DNA of 64,000 nt from Croceibacterium ferulae (GCF_003660445.1 NZ_QZVQ01000004.1:368349-432348), one strand, 5' to 3'. Shown: positions 47,199-55,521, counted from the stretch's first letter. Program-made: numbers and translations. The notes: generated by a model not told the origin, from the letters alone.

Positions 47199-47831
47199 AT
47201 GACAGCCCGTTCCGCCGCGTTGGCGGCGGCATTGCCGCTGCTGCTGCTCGCCTGTTCCGACGGCGCGCCGGAGCCGGAGGCGGAAAGCACCGCCATTCCG
47301 CGCGAACTCGCCGCACCGCCCGCACCGCCTGCACCGGCCGGGGAGACCATCGGCACGCCCATGGCGCAGCGCGTGGCGACGCTGGGCCTGCTGAACAAGC
47401 GCAACAACATCACGCAGGATGTCGAGCTGAAGCCCGGTGAGAGCCGGCGCGTGGGCGACGTGATCCTGCGCCTCGCCACCTGCGAACGCACCGCCCCGTG
47501 GGAGCCGCGGGCAGAGACCGGTGCCTTTGTGCAGGTGCTGGTGCAGGAACGCGCGCAGGCGGGCGCGGAACCGCAATGGCGCGGCATCTTTTCCGGCTGG
47601 TTGTTCAGGAATTCGCCCAGCCTGAATGTGGTCGAACACCCGATCTACGATGTCTGGATCAAGGATTGCGCGATGAGCTTCCCGGGGGAGGAGGCCACGC
47701 CCCGCTCGCCGGCGGCTTCCGGTGCCTCATCTTCACGCGCCGCACCTGCGCCGGCTGCCACGCCGTCGCCGACACCCACGCCGGAGGAGCCGGCGCCTGC
47801 GCCCGAAGCGGCGGACAGCACCGCGCAGTAG
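47199..47831 (+). CDS. DUF2155 domain lipoprotein
   Basis: 210 residues. The signal peptide ends with lipobox LLLLACSDG. The DUF2155 core has TLGLLNKRNNITQDVELKPGES, LRLATCERTAPWEP, WRGIFSGWLFRNSPSLNVVEHPIYDVWIKDC. The last 50 residues are Pro/Ala/Ser-rich low complexity and are encoded antisense to the 3' end of aat over 187 bp. The family is alphaproteobacterial, of unknown function, usually next to NDUFA12 and aat as here. Confidence 0.88.
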   Translation: MTARSAALAAALPLLLLACSDGAPEPEAESTAIPRELAAPPAPPAPAGETIGTPMAQRVATLGLLNKRNNITQDVELKPGESRRVGDVILRLATCERTAPWEPRAETGAFVQVLVQERAQAGAEPQWRGIFSGWLFRNSPSLNVVEHPIYDVWIKDCAMSFPGEEATPRSPAASGASSSRAAPAPAATPSPTPTPEEPAPAPEAADSTAQ

Positions 47832-48448
47832 GTTTCGCGAAGATTGTCCGCCCGGCCATGTGCCACGGCGGCGGTCAGCGATTGCAGGTAATCCTCCCGG
47901 CTGACCGTCACCGCGCCCATGGAGTGCAGGTGATCGGTCATGAACTGGCAGTCCAGCAGCCGGAACCCCGCCAGCCGCATCAGCGCCACCAGCCAGGCCA
48001 GCGCCACCTTGGATGCGTCCCGCCGGCGGCTGAACATGCTCTCGCCACAGAACACCCGCTCGAACGCAACGCCATACAACCCGCCGACCAGCGTGCCGTC
48101 TTCCCAGCATTCCACCGAATGGGCATGCCCGGCCGCGAAAAGTGCGCGATAGCTGGCGTCGATCGGCTGGTTGATCCAGGTATCGCTGCTGCCGGCCCGC
48201 GGCGCGGCGCAGGCCTCGATCACGCCCGCGAAATCCGCGTCCACCGTCACCCGGAACCGGTCGCGCCGGATTGTGCGGGCCAGGGAACGGGAACAATGGA
48301 ACCCGTCCAGCGGGATGATCGCCCGCTCGCGCGGCTCCACCCAGAAGATCTGCTCGTCCGTCCGCCCGTCCGCCATCGGGAAGATCCCGCTGCGATAGGC
48401 GTTGAGCAACAGCTCGGTCGGGATCGGCGGCGGGGTCGGCGCATGCAT
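47645..48448 (-). CDS. aat: Leucyl/phenylalanyl-tRNA--protein transferase
   Basis: 267 residues from ATG 48448. LLLNAYRSGIFPMAD, FWVEPRERAIIPLDGFHCSRSL, GGLYGVAFERVFCGESMFSRRRDASKVAL and LLDCQFMTDHLHSMGA identify Aat, which adds Leu/Phe to N-terminal Lys/Arg for ClpS/ClpAP degradation. The usual protein ends soon after the last motif. Here about 45 extra Gly/Ala/Glu-rich residues come from DNA shared antisense with the DUF2155 gene. Confidence 0.92.
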   Translation of the reverse strand: MHAPTPPPIPTELLLNAYRSGIFPMADGRTDEQIFWVEPRERAIIPLDGFHCSRSLARTIRRDRFRVTVDADFAGVIEACAAPRAGSSDTWINQPIDASYRALFAAGHAHSVECWEDGTLVGGLYGVAFERVFCGESMFSRRRDASKVALAWLVALMRLAGFRLLDCQFMTDHLHSMGAVTVSREDYLQSLTAAVAHGRADNLRETYCAVLSAASGAGAGSSGVGVGDGVAAGAGAAREDEAPEAAGERGVASSPGKLIAQSLIQTS

Positions 48449-48498
48449 CGCGCCCACGCTTAGCAGAGCCGCATCCACGCGAAACCCGTCACGCACGC

Positions 48499-48526
48499 TT
48501 GCCAAGCGGCGCCGGCCTGTTTAGGG
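48499..48526 (+). promoter_or_regulatory. Candidate promoter of tRNA-Trp
   Basis: TTGCCA at 48499-48504, about 16 bp, then TTAGGG at 48521-48526, with the tRNA starting 15 bp further on. The -35 is good, the -10 poor. Confidence 0.35.
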
Positions 48527-48540
48527 GGCGCGTCTCCTGC

Positions 48541-48616
48541 AGGAGTGTAGCTCAGTTGGTAGAGCATCGGTCTCCAAAACCGAGGGCCGTGGGTTCGAGT
48601 CCCTCCACTCCTGCCA
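48541..48616 (+). tRNA. tRNA-Trp (anticodon CCA)
   Basis: 76 bases with encoded CCA. Acceptor stem AGGAGTG pairs with CACTCCT; the D-arm contains GCTCAGTTGGTAGAGC. The anticodon stem TCGGT/ACCGA frames loop CTCCAAA with CCA at positions 34-36. The T-arm has GTTCGAGTCC. It precedes secE, the classical tRNA-Trp - secE - nusG order. Confidence 0.97.
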
Positions 48617-48638
48617 ATCCCCTGACCTGAACCGACCG

Positions 48639-48658
48639 GTGTGGCGGCAAAGCCACAC
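48639..48658. terminator. Short hairpin after tRNA-Trp
   Basis: Arms GTGTGGC and GCCACAC (7 bp), loop GGCAAA, 22 bp after the tRNA. It could stop or process the tRNA transcript. No T-tract. Confidence 0.4.
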
Positions 48659-48759
48659 AGCGCGTCCGTCGTGCCCGCCAGCGGGACGTATCGGGAACCC
48701 TTGCGACCAGCCGTTCATTATCGGCGGTAAGTAACATCGCAACTCAAGGGAGGTTACCG

Positions 48760-48912
48760 ATGTCGAGCCTCAGTTTCCGCAGCAGCCAGCCCGATCGCTG
48801 GACCTTGCCCCGCCCGCAGCAGAATGCCGGCACCCGCTTCCGCATCCACGGCCCGATCCTGCCGATGGAGGAACGACCGGGCTTCCTGGCCCGCTTCTTC
48901 CGCCGCTTCTGA
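48760..48912 (+). CDS. Small basic protein of unknown function (50 residues)
   Basis: ATG 48760 has GGAGG 6 bp upstream. The product is Arg/Pro/Phe-rich: it starts MSSLSFRSSQPDRWTLPRP, has TRFRIHGPILPMEE in the middle and ends FLARFFRRF, a possible amphipathic C-terminal helix. Codon use fits the genome. No family is recognised. It sits between tRNA-Trp and secE. The 257 bp from its stop to secE show no further gene. Confidence 0.65.
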   Translation: MSSLSFRSSQPDRWTLPRPQQNAGTRFRIHGPILPMEERPGFLARFFRRF

Positions 48913-49169
48913 CCGGCGGCACCTGACATTTCACGGCGGCCCTGCAGCGATGCGGGGCCGTCCTGCATTCGGGGGCAGGGCGCCGCCAGCGCCAGTACGC
49001 CCCGGCCGCCTTGCCATCCGCACCTGCCCGCGCTACATGCGCCTCCGCTTTCCGACATCGGAGCCATCCTGCCCCTCCCGGCCCGCACGGCCGGGGCGGC
49101 GATGAGCCCATGGCGGCAGGCGCAGTCATTGCCACGGCCGGTCAGCGGCCCCAGCCGAGCGAGCGAAAG

Positions 49170-49364
49170 ATGGAAAAGACCAGTCCCGGGGAATTCATCC
49201 GCCAGGTCCGTTCCGAAGCGGGCAAGGTCGTCTGGCCCACCCGCCAGGAAACCACCCGCACGGCGATCTTCGTCGCCATTCTGGTCGTGATCCTGTCGGT
49301 GTTCTTCCTGGGCGTCGACTCCGTGTTCGGCGCCGTCGTGCGCTGGCTGCTCACGCTGGTTTGA
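49170..49364 (+). CDS. secE: Preprotein translocase subunit SecE
   Basis: 64 residues from ATG 49170. The amphipathic helix SPGEFIRQVRSEAGKVVWPTRQET holds the W-P-x-R motif, followed by one membrane span (IFVAILVVILSVFFLGVDSV). It stabilises SecY in the inner membrane. In the expected place before nusG, 53 bp apart. Confidence 0.95.
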   Translation: MEKTSPGEFIRQVRSEAGKVVWPTRQETTRTAIFVAILVVILSVFFLGVDSVFGAVVRWLLTLV

Positions 49365-49417
49365 CCCTTACCGGGGCCCACCGGCCCTGACCTGAAAAGA
49401 CGCGCAAGGAACCGCCC

Positions 49418-49957
49418 ATGCCCGCCCGTTGGTACATCATTCACGCCTATTCCGGCTTCGAGAACAAGGTCCGCGAGTCCATCCTGACGGAGGCTGACCG
49501 CATGGGCCTGGCCGAAGCCGTGGAGGAGGTGCAGGTCCCGACCGAGACCATCAACGAGGTGAAGCGCGGCAAGCGGGTGCAGACCGAACGCAAGTTCATG
49601 CCCGGCTATGTCCTCGCCAAGCTGAACATGACGGACGACGTCTACCACCTCGTCAAGAACACGCCCAAGGTCACCGGCTTCCTCGGCAATGGCGGCAAGC
49701 CGCAGCCGATTTCGGAGCGGGAGGCCGCCCGCTATTTCGGCGGCATGGAAGAGGCGAAGGCCGCTCCCAAGAAGCAGGTCACCGTCGATTACGAGATCGG
49801 CGATCAGGTCAAGGTCAATGCCGGCCCGTTCACCAGCTTCAACGGCATCGTGGAGGAGCTGGATTTCGACAAGAGCCGCGTAAAGGTCGCCGTGTCGATC
49901 TTCGGCCGCGCCACGCAGGTGGAAATGGGCTTCGAAGAGGTCGAGCTGGTCAAGTAA
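49418..49957 (+). CDS. nusG: Transcription termination/antitermination protein NusG
   Basis: 179 residues. The NGN domain starts ARWYIIHAYSGFENKVRESI and contains RKFMPGYVLAKLNMTDDVYHLVKNTPKVTGFLG. The KOW domain has GDQVKVNAGPFTSFNGIVEELD and RATQVEMGFEEVELV. It links RNA polymerase with Rho and the ribosome. A strong hairpin separates it from rplK. Confidence 0.97.
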   Translation: MPARWYIIHAYSGFENKVRESILTEADRMGLAEAVEEVQVPTETINEVKRGKRVQTERKFMPGYVLAKLNMTDDVYHLVKNTPKVTGFLGNGGKPQPISEREAARYFGGMEEAKAAPKKQVTVDYEIGDQVKVNAGPFTSFNGIVEELDFDKSRVKVAVSIFGRATQVEMGFEEVELVK

Positions 49958-49980
49958 GACCCGCCCGGATCGAACATCAG

Positions 49981-50013
49981 CAAGGGGCGCGCAGGCCGAC
50001 TGCGCGCCCCTTG
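49981..50013. terminator. Strong hairpin after nusG
   Basis: Perfect 14-bp stem, arms CAAGGGGCGCGCAG and CTGCGCGCCCCTTG, loop GCCGA, 23 bp after the nusG stop. Only a short T-containing tail follows. It probably partly separates secE-nusG from rplKA expression. Confidence 0.65.
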
Positions 50014-50032
50014 TCGTATCCGCCGCGAAGGC

Positions 50033-50061
50033 TTGCGAAAACCGGGCCGGTCCGCTATGCG
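50033..50061 (+). promoter_or_regulatory. Candidate promoter of rplKA
   Basis: TTGCGA at 50033-50038, 17-bp spacer and TATGCG at 50056-50061, between the nusG hairpin and rplK. This leaves a leader of about 120 bases. Confidence 0.45.
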
Positions 50062-50186
50062 CGCCGCTTCCCAAAGCTCGGGAAACCACGCGGAAGGTGC
50101 ATCCAGCCCGGATGTGCCGTTCGTACCGCTTACCATGAGTCCCGCGCCGAACAGGCCCGGGGCGACAGTGAGAAAGGAGGCCAGCG

Positions 50187-50618
50187 ATGGCCAAGAAGAT
50201 TACCGGCTATATCAAGCTGCAGGTTGCGGCCGGCAGCGCCACCCCGTCCCCGCCGATCGGCCCTGCGCTGGGTCAGCGCGGCGTCAACATCATGGAATTC
50301 TGCAAGGCCTTCAACGCTTCGACTCAGGAGCTGGAGAAGGGCATGCCGATCCCGACGGTCATCACCGTCTATGCGGATCGTTCCTTCACGTTCGAGACCA
50401 AGACCCCGCCCGCCAGCTTCCTGATCAAGAAGGCCGCCGGCCTGAAGTCGGGTTCCAAGGAGCCGGGCAAGAACATCGTGGGCCAGATCTCCCGCTCCGC
50501 GCTGGCCGATATCGCGCAGCAGAAGATGAAGGATCTGAACGCGAACGATATCGACCAGGCGACCAAGATCATCGAGGGCTCCGCGCGCTCGATGGGCCTC
50601 GAAGTGGTGGAGGGCTGA
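50187..50618 (+). CDS. rplK: 50S ribosomal protein L11
   Basis: 143 residues. [37 protein letters not shown] is the L11 N-domain; the RNA-binding C-domain has [13 protein letters not shown] and ending [11 protein letters not shown]. It forms the GTPase-associated centre with 23S rRNA. AGAAAGGAGG precedes the ATG. Followed 4 bp later by rplA. Confidence 0.97.
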   Translation: MAKKITGYIKLQVAAGSATPSPPIGPALGQRGVNIMEFCKAFNASTQELEKGMPIPTVITVYADRSFTFETKTPPASFLIKKAAGLKSGSKEPGKNIVGQISRSALADIAQQKMKDLNANDIDQATKIIEGSARSMGLEVVEG

Positions 50619-50622
50619 CCCA

Positions 50623-51321
50623 ATGGCAAAGTTGACCAAGCGCCAGAAGATGCTGGCCGAGACCCTCGATGCCGAGAAGCTCTACGGCTTTGACGAGGCG
50701 CTGACCACGCTGCGCGGCCTCGCCAGCAAGAAGTTCGACGAGACGATCGAGATCGCCATGAACCTGGGCGTGGACCCGCGTCATGCCGACCAGATGGTCC
50801 GTGGCATGGTGTCGCTGCCGTCGGGCACCGGCAAGACCATCCGCGTTGCCGTGTTCGCCCGTGGTGACAAGGCTGCCGAGGCCGAGGCCGCCGGTGCCGA
50901 CAAGGTCGGTGCCGAGGACCTGATGGAAGACATCCAGAACGGCAATGTCGATTATGACCGGATCATCGCGACGCCGGACATGATGGGCGTCGTCGGCCGG
51001 CTGGGCAAGCTGCTGGGCCCCAAGGGCCTGATGCCGAACCCGAAGCTGGGCACCGTGACCCCCAACGTGGCGCAGGCCGTGAAGGACGCCAAGGGCGGCC
51101 AGGTCGAGTTCCGCGTGGAGAAGCAGGGCATCATCCATGCCGGCCTGGGCAAGGTCAGCTTCAGCGATGACGAGCTGAAGACCAACTTCAAGGCCTTCAC
51201 CGACGCGATCGTGCGCGCCAAGCCCTCGGGCTCCAAGGGCAAGTACGTCCGCAAGGTCTCACTCAGCTCTTCCATGGGGCCGGGCCTGAAGCTGGACCTG
51301 GAAGAAGTGCAGGGCGCCTGA
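50623..51321 (+). CDS. rplA: 50S ribosomal protein L1
   Basis: 232 residues. [24 protein letters not shown] start, [24 protein letters not shown], the [18 protein letters not shown] motif and [17 protein letters not shown]. It binds the L1 stalk and can repress its own mRNA. The expected next genes rplJ-rplL are not here; a terminator and a foreign-looking gene follow. Confidence 0.97.
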   Translation: MAKLTKRQKMLAETLDAEKLYGFDEALTTLRGLASKKFDETIEIAMNLGVDPRHADQMVRGMVSLPSGTGKTIRVAVFARGDKAAEAEAAGADKVGAEDLMEDIQNGNVDYDRIIATPDMMGVVGRLGKLLGPKGLMPNPKLGTVTPNVAQAVKDAKGGQVEFRVEKQGIIHAGLGKVSFSDDELKTNFKAFTDAIVRAKPSGSKGKYVRKVSLSSSMGPGLKLDLEEVQGA

Positions 51322-51351
51322 CGCTTTTTACCAGCTTAGGCTGAACATGAG

Positions 51352-51384
51352 AGGCCGGGAGGGGAGACCCTTCCGGCCTTTTTT
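51352..51384 (+). terminator. Rho-independent terminator of rplKA
   Basis: 12-bp stem with one G-U pair, arms AGGCCGGGAGGG and CCCTTCCGGCCT, GAGA tetraloop, followed by six T. The clearest intrinsic terminator in the window. Confidence 0.92.
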
Positions 51385-51457
51385 CTGTAAAGCTGGCAAG
51401 CGTTGCTGCTGTTACTGACTTCTTCGTTTTGCAAGTAGGTTGCTGGGGTCCATTGCT

Positions 51458-52393
51458 ATGCGCTTGATCTATGCGGATGAGGCCGGAACCGCTCCGGCAG
51501 AGCCGGTGCGGGTAGTTGCATGTGTGATCATTGAAGGGGATGACCAATGGCGCTCTATTGATCATCAACTCTCGCGTGTAATCCGTGAAAGCGTCCCTGA
51601 ATTATATCGAAATGGCTTTATATTCCACGGAAAAGAAGTCTTTAACGGCGGAAAGCATATTAGTCGATATGAGTGGGCATTTAACGAAAGATTGGACTTC
51701 TTCAAAGAAGTTGTCAGCCTGCCTTTTGCTTATGATCTGCCAGTATCATTGGGTGTTGTATGGAGCGACATGCTATCAGGTGGTGAAGGTCTTCCAGACT
51801 TCATTGCAAATGGTACTGTCAAAAAGCAACATTATGAGCACCTAATGGCGTTCGGCTACAGCTTGGAACGGGCGGATCACTTCCTGAGAAAGTACCTTTC
51901 GGGTTGCGAAAACGGTGTGGTCATCGCTGAGGATCTGCCGGAAAATAGAGCGCTACTTGCGAGAGGTGGTCTGGTGTTCCGAGAGGCGCCGTATGAGCTA
52001 CCTAGTAGCGGACTGACGCCAAATATCTTTCAAGATATGTACGGATTAACTCCACCCCCAGTACATTATCAAATAAAGCATATTATTGATGCTCCTCACT
52101 TTGCAAAGAAAGGGCAAGCTTCATTGCTACAATTAGCAGATGCTTGTGCCTTTGCATTCCGTAGGTATCTTTCCCGTCTTAATCACGGCGAAGACTTAAT
52201 TCTATCGATGCTTGGGCCTAAGCAGGGGCCAGCCTTTGTCGCAGAACCTGCCTGGTTCGATGCGGTATCATCTGGGTTATTCAATGTTGAGTCATATGTT
52301 ACTGACGAGATTAGAGCTAAAAACGTTGAAGCATTCGAAGCTGCGATGATGGCTAAAGCATTGTGCGATCTCTTGATGGGTGAGCCTGATTGA
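51458..52393 (+). CDS. DUF3800 domain protein, low-GC, probably acquired
   Basis: 311 residues from ATG 51458. MRLIYADEAGT at the N-terminus is the DUF3800 RNase-H-like signature with its acidic pair; YRNGFIFHGKEVFNGG and QASLLQLADACAFAFRRYL (Leu-Gln-x-Ala-Asp) follow the family. The catalytic-looking acids suggest a nuclease, unproven. Base composition is far below the neighbours (one 60-base line has 21 G+C against 42 in rplA), and AT-rich codons such as ATA and TTA are common. DUF3800 genes are frequent in islands and near defence systems. Confidence 0.85.
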   Translation: MRLIYADEAGTAPAEPVRVVACVIIEGDDQWRSIDHQLSRVIRESVPELYRNGFIFHGKEVFNGGKHISRYEWAFNERLDFFKEVVSLPFAYDLPVSLGVVWSDMLSGGEGLPDFIANGTVKKQHYEHLMAFGYSLERADHFLRKYLSGCENGVVIAEDLPENRALLARGGLVFREAPYELPSSGLTPNIFQDMYGLTPPPVHYQIKHIIDAPHFAKKGQASLLQLADACAFAFRRYLSRLNHGEDLILSMLGPKQGPAFVAEPAWFDAVSSGLFNVESYVTDEIRAKNVEAFEAAMMAKALCDLLMGEPD

Positions 52394-52495
52394 AACAGCA
52401 GGTCTGTGCTAAGCGCAGATTGCACGTATTGTTGCTTTGATACGCCTGGGCTACTAAAAGACATCTCTCTACATCTGCCACTTGCGCTTACGCCC

Positions 52496-52658
52496 GCGCA
52501 CCATAAGCATTCGTGGCAGAACCTCGTTCGAGCGCCCCAAGCCTTGGCAGCCTTACCCGCCTGCCTGCCTGCCCGCCTTTCTTCCCGCCCCGCTGCGCGC
52601 CCGCCAAGATGACTCGACTTCGCAGCGGCAGCCCCCCTTGATCAGCCTGCTCGTGTAA
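52496..52658 (+). pseudogene. Decayed partial copy of the downstream helix-turn-helix gene
   Basis: From 52539 the frame reads KPWQPYPPACLPAFLPAPLR then ARQD, QRQ and ISLLV before a TAA at 52656. The intact gene at 52913 reads KPWQAYLRLPAFLPVPLRAR, then RD, PQRQ and IGLLA. The DNA upstream (from about 52496) still aligns with the intact gene's first codons, without an ATG. It is a truncated, mutated duplicate, lying just after the DUF3800 gene. Confidence 0.75.
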
Positions 52659-52686
52659 ACAGCAAGGCCACTTGGCCTTCATTGTC

Positions 52687-52769
52687 ATGCCGAACTCGTT
52701 TCGGCATCCATCTTTCATTGTGCGCCGCCGTTCGTTCCTGCGCGGTGGGTCCTGAAACGAGTTCAGGAC
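52687..52769. repeat. Inverted pair of REP-like hairpins
   Basis: Hairpin 1 at 52687-52707: arms ATGCCGAA and TTCGGCAT, loop CTCGT. Hairpin 2 at 52749-52769: arms GTCCTGAA and TTCAGGAC, loop ACGAG. The cores GAACTCGTTTC and GAAACGAGTTC are exact reverse complements, so two copies of one REP lie head to head 41 bp apart, the layout of a REPIN/BIME. Confidence 0.7.
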
Positions 52770-52823
52770 GACGTGGGGTGGAGACGGTACACCCCTGTAA
52801 TTCGCGACGTCAGTGCGTTGCTC

Positions 52824-52866
52824 TCTGCGCCTCCGTTAGCGCCAACCCTCCGCGACTCCGCGCAGA
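52824..52866. repeat. Long-loop inverted repeat in the intergenic region
   Basis: Arms TCTGCGC and GCGCAGA (7 bp) with CTCCG direct repeats in between. The text resembles the CTCTGCG-CTCCGCG intergenic repeats seen in many GC-rich proteobacteria. With the decayed copy and the REP pair it fills the 519-bp gap 52394-52912. Confidence 0.4.
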
Positions 52867-52912
52867 CCAAACCACTTTCCTACACCCACCCCGCGCGCCT
52901 ACGCGCGAGCGC

Positions 52913-53410
52913 ATGAGCAACCGCCGCAACACCTCACCCAGGCGCCGCAAGCCCTGGCAGGCCTATCTGCGCCTCCCCGCCTTCCTCCCCGTCCCGCTGC
53001 GCGCCCGCCGCGATGGCTGGACGCCGCAGCGGCAGGCCCGCTTCATCGGCCTGCTCGCGCAGACCGGCTGCGTGCGCAAAGCCGCGCAGATGCTCGGGCT
53101 CAGCCGGGAAAGCGCCTATCGCCTGCGCCGCCATCCGCAGGCCGGTTCCTTCATCGCCGCCTGGAACACCGCCTTGCAGGGCCGCACACAGCCGCGCTGG
53201 AAGTTCACACACGCCGACCGCGCCCCGCTCGCCTTCGGGGAACTGCTGCAGCCGCGCCTGTGGCGCCGCCGCTTCGTGGGCATCCAGCGCAAGTCCAGCG
53301 ATTCCGCGCTTCTCGCGCTGCTGGCCAGCCTCGACCGGCAGACCGCCGGCTGCGATTTCGACCCCTTCACGGACCGGCAGACGCGCGCACTTTTCGGCCG
53401 TTTCTGGTAA
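52913..53410 (+). CDS. Helix-turn-helix protein of unknown function
   Basis: 165 residues from ATG 52913. A very basic start (RRNTSPRRRKPWQ) precedes a HTH at about 42-75: PQRQARFIGLLAQTGCVRKAAQMLGLSRESAYRLRRHP, like transposase or phage terminase small-subunit helices. The second half has no recognisable motif apart from CDFDPFTDRQTRALFGRFW. Related proteins occur in sphingomonads. A broken duplicate of its 5' end lies about 415 bp upstream. Confidence 0.75.
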   Translation: MSNRRNTSPRRRKPWQAYLRLPAFLPVPLRARRDGWTPQRQARFIGLLAQTGCVRKAAQMLGLSRESAYRLRRHPQAGSFIAAWNTALQGRTQPRWKFTHADRAPLAFGELLQPRLWRRRFVGIQRKSSDSALLALLASLDRQTAGCDFDPFTDRQTRALFGRFW

Positions 53411-53494
53411 ACTTCGCCACCCCTCCGAACCCCTGCCGGAAACACGGGCCCTCTCGCACGTTGGTTCGCCAACAAAGCATTGACGGAGAAGACC

Positions 53495-53713
53495 ATGGCG
53501 GGCGGATTATGGAGCGTGTTGACGGTATTGGGGCCGATCCTGCTGATCGGCGTGATCGGCTGGGCCATGCTGCGCAATCGCGGCGGCACGAAGCGGGAGG
53601 TCGATCAGGCCGAACGCGGCGCGGTCGATCTGCGGCATGATCTGGATGACGATGCCCAGGTGACGGATCACACCATCACCAACACGGACGATCACCCCGG
53701 AACCCGGCGCTAG
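53495..53713 (+). CDS. Small single-span membrane protein
   Basis: 72 residues from ATG 53495, with GGAGAA just upstream; a TTG five codons earlier is less likely. One membrane helix (VLTVLGPILLIGVIGWAML), then a charged tail with NRGGTKREVDQAERGA and an acidic stretch DLDDDAQVTDH. No family recognised. Confidence 0.7.
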   Translation: MAGGLWSVLTVLGPILLIGVIGWAMLRNRGGTKREVDQAERGAVDLRHDLDDDAQVTDHTITNTDDHPGTRR

Positions 53714-53722
53714 AGGCCGCCC

Positions 53723-54481
53723 TTACAACCCACCCGGCGTCCAGTCCCACCCCGCCGCGCCCAGCGCGTCGCACAGGGTGTCGCGGCACGATGCCAGCAT
53801 CTCCGCATCGGTCGACCGGATCACGAAATTGGCCCCGCTGCGCCCTTCCTTGAAGAAGGGGTAGCTGCCGATCTGGCATCCTTCATGCGCCTTCTCGACG
53901 GTGCGCAGGATATCCGCCACCTCGCTTTCCGGCGCGCGGCTGCCGATCGTCTCGGTCAGCAGGGGCAGGCCGCCCTCCAGCGATCCGGTCAGCGCGTCCA
54001 GCATGCCCGCGGTGATGCCCGGCACGCCGGCCATGATGTAGATATTGCCATGCCGGATGCCCGGCGCCCCGCTGATCCGGTTGGGGATCAGGTCCGCCCC
54101 TTCCGGCACCCGCGCCATGCGCAGCCGCGCCGGGTTGGTCCCGCCGCGGGTGGAGTAATACTCCTCCAGGATGGCACGCGCCTCCGGATGCTCGACCACC
54201 GGCACGCCCAATGCGGCGGCGATGGCATCCACGGTGATGTCGTCATGCGTCGGCCCGATGCCGCCGGTGGTGAACAGGTAATCGTTGCGGGCGCGCAGTG
54301 TGTTCACCGCCTCCACGATGGCGTCCTGCACATCGGGCACCACCCGCACCTCGGCCAGGCGGATGTTCTGGATCTGCAGCCAGCTGGCGATCTGCGCGAT
54401 GTTCTTGTCGGCCGTGCGGCCGGACAGGATCTCGTCCCCGATCACGATCAGCGCGGCGGTCCAGATGCGGGGTGTGTTCAT
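53723..54481 (-). CDS. Competence/damage-inducible protein A-type molybdopterin-binding domain protein
   Basis: 252 residues from ATG 54481. The MoCF domain has ALIVIGDEILSGRTADKN, FTTGGIGPTHDDITVDAIA and MAGVPGITAGMLDAL. It lacks the C-terminal deamidase (PncC) domain of full CinA. The MoCF family binds molybdopterin or hydrolyses ADP-ribose; the single-domain form is unassigned. Divergent from corA. Confidence 0.87.
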   Translation of the reverse strand: MNTPRIWTAALIVIGDEILSGRTADKNIAQIASWLQIQNIRLAEVRVVPDVQDAIVEAVNTLRARNDYLFTTGGIGPTHDDITVDAIAAALGVPVVEHPEARAILEEYYSTRGGTNPARLRMARVPEGADLIPNRISGAPGIRHGNIYIMAGVPGITAGMLDALTGSLEGGLPLLTETIGSRAPESEVADILRTVEKAHEGCQIGSYPFFKEGRSGANFVIRSTDAEMLASCRDTLCDALGAAGWDWTPGGL

Positions 54482-54555
54482 GGCGTGGGCGATAGGACAA
54501 AGCCGGGCCACGCGCCAGATTGCACCGCGGGCGCTACTCTGCCACGTCCGGCGCC

Positions 54556-55521
54556 ATGACCATCGCCGCCGCCCGCCGCTACCGCTCCGGTTCCGTGATC
54601 GATCGCCAGCTGTCGCTTGATGCCGGGCCAGCGGGGGAAGGGGAGTTCGACTGGATCGGCCTGGTCGAACCCACGGCGGAGGAGATGGAGCAGGTCCAGC
54701 GCCGGTACGAGCTGCACCCGCTGGCGGTGGAGGACGCGCTCGGCCGGCGGCAGATGCCCAAGGCGGAAAGCTACGCCCACCAGCTGTTCGTGGTCGTCAA
54801 GACCGCCAGCTTCGGGGAGGATGACCGCATTGTCTATGGCCAGACCGCCATCTTCCTGGGCCACGATTTCGTCGTCAGCGTCCGGCAGGGCAACGCGCAG
54901 GGTCATGTCGAGGTGCGCAGCTGGCTGGAGGCCGTGCCCGACCGGCTGTCCGAAGGGCCGGACATCGTGCTGCATGGGCTGCTCGATTTCATCGTCGACC
55001 AGTACAGCCCCCTGCTGGACCGGCTGGAGCAGATCGTGGACGAGATGGAGGACGCCGCCGTCGCCAGCTTCCCGCGCCCCGACTCGATCCGCCGCATCTT
55101 CCGCCTCCGCCGGGAGATGCGCCGGTTCGAGGAAGTGGCCGGCCGGACGGAGGAGGTTGCCGGCAAGCTGGGCCAGGTGCCGCTGCCCTGCATCGACGAA
55201 CACGCCCGGCCCTACTTCCGCGACATCTACGACCACGCCAAGCGCGCCGAAAGCCGCGCCCGCTGGCTGACCGACACGCTGGGCAACATCGTCGACATCG
55301 CCGGCCTGCTGGAACAGAGCCGACAGGGCGACATCAGCCGCCAGCTGGCCGGCTGGGCCGCGATCCTGGCGGTGCCGACCGCCATTGCCGGCATCTACGG
55401 CATGAACTTCGAATGGATGCCGGAGCTGCACGCCCGCTACGGCTATTTCGTGGTGCTGGGCGTGATGGCGGCGATCTGCACCGGTCTGTTCATCCGCTTC
55501 CGCCGGATGGGCTGGCTATAG
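54556..55521 (+). CDS. corA: Magnesium/cobalt transporter CorA family
   Basis: 321 residues from ATG 54556. A large cytoplasmic funnel domain ([41 protein letters not shown]) precedes two C-terminal membrane helices with the [10 protein letters not shown] loop (Gly-Met-Asn selectivity filter). The charged RRMGWL terminus is typical. Divalent cation channel at the inner membrane. It overlaps folD by 6 bp, convergent. Confidence 0.93.
   Translation: MTIAAARRYRSGSVIDRQLSLDAGPAGEGEFDWIGLVEPTAEEMEQVQRRYELHPLAVEDALGRRQMPKAESYAHQLFVVVKTASFGEDDRIVYGQTAIFLGHDFVVSVRQGNAQGHVEVRSWLEAVPDRLSEGPDIVLHGLLDFIVDQYSPLLDRLEQIVDEMEDAAVASFPRPDSIRRIFRLRREMRRFEEVAGRTEEVAGKLGQVPLPCIDEHARPYFRDIYDHAKRAESRARWLTDTLGNIVDIAGLLEQSRQGDISRQLAGWAAILAVPTAIAGIYGMNFEWMPELHARYGYFVVLGVMAAICTGLFIRFRRMGWL

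Noticed and set aside
48521..48742. Minus-strand open frame across tRNA-Trp with the text WRDSNPRPSVLETDALPTELHSC
   Set aside because: This is the familiar false protein produced by reading a tRNA gene antisense; no gene is there.
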